From: Chitinophagales bacterium
GTDB lineage: Bacteria > Bacteroidota > Bacteroidia > Chitinophagales > UBA10324
Direction: 5' to 3'
Assembly: GCA_019694975.1 (NCBI GenBank)
Contig: JAIBAY010000009.1
Coordinates: 82,235-146,234 of the forward strand
DNA: 64,000 bases
The notes under the pieces are model-generated. The model did not search any database. It was not told the origin of the DNA and saw nothing but the letters and a program-made list of their open reading frames with translations. Shown here piece by piece: positions 63,926 through 64,000 of this stretch. Both the position numbers and the translations under genes were made by a program. Position 1 is the first letter of the stretch, and each line of letters begins with the position of its first letter.

Positions 63926-63993
63926 AGTGTGCAAAGAAAAAGCCCCAAATAAGTCACGAAGTGATCAAATTTGGGGCAGTAAAATTTGCACTA
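63926..63993. repeat. Nested imperfect palindrome at the window end
   Basis: A perfect 9-bp stem GCCCCAAAT/ATTTGGGGC (63942-63950, 63969-63977) encloses GTCAC/GTGAT, and lies within outer arms TAGTGTGCAAA and TTTGCACTA. It lies 160 bp after the GH3 stop. It could be a bidirectional terminator or the edge of a mobile element cut by the window. Confidence 0.5.
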
Positions 63994-64000
63994 CAAATGT

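Overview
The window is chromosomal DNA of a Bacteroidota bacterium, most likely of the Chitinophagales/Saprospirales kind. The evidence is type IX secretion (T9SS) sorting domains of type A and type B on several large exoproteins, a SusC/SusD pair, Sus-style lipoproteins, TAnnTTTG-type -7 promoter elements, few Shine-Dalgarno sequences, and an Mpl/Dxr/RseP/HscB housekeeping set. No T9SS machinery is present, only cargo.

Layout. 1-6.6 kb: a 5'-truncated repeat protein and two tandem paralogous giant adhesin-like proteins with gliding-motility type C-termini, then a terminator and tRNA-Leu(GAG). 6.9-16.7 kb: an SBBP-repeat exoprotein, endonuclease III, a PNGase F-like exoprotein interrupted by a LamG-like domain, and a secreted lipase-like hydrolase with a SprB-type repeat. 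16.8-20.1 kb: dxr, rseP, hscB and tRNA-Leu(CAA). 20.2-31.5 kb: a complete high-affinity K+ (Kdp) locus on the minus strand. It runs from an NtrC-type sigma-54 regulator (apparently CTG-initiated), through three tandem micro-proteins (one is KdpF) and KdpA, KdpB, KdpC, to a beta-barrel porin, a KdpD N-terminal sensor half and a separate membrane histidine kinase. Two decayed four-helix-bundle genes and one copy of a short inverted-repeat element sit inside this locus.

31.6-36.1 kb: a secreted esterase, two unknown exported proteins, a second inverted-repeat element and a FISUMP protein with three novel-looking repeats. 36.2-43 kb: an AT-rich accessory stretch of small genes (truncated COG4705 membrane protein, VOC, TfoX-N, two SRPBCC, a divergent HxlR regulator and several unknowns) separated by imperfect palindromes, a duplicated ~100 bp segment and a dead IS1182-type transposase. 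43.1-51.1 kb: a sugar-porter MFS, a secreted unknown, a GT2 glycosyltransferase, a DnaQ-like exonuclease, Mpl, a 49-residue lipoprotein, a T9SS-sorted exoprotein and MarC.

51.2-63.8 kb: a polysaccharide utilisation locus with two GH144-type proteins, an NrtR-type (Nudix + winged helix) regulator preceded by a perfect palindrome, SusC, SusD, a LamG surface lipoprotein and a GH3 beta-glucosidase. GH144 plus GH3 suggests beta-1,2-glucan (sophoran) as substrate: outer-surface endo-cleavage, import through SusCD, then hydrolysis to glucose. The window ends in a nested palindrome.
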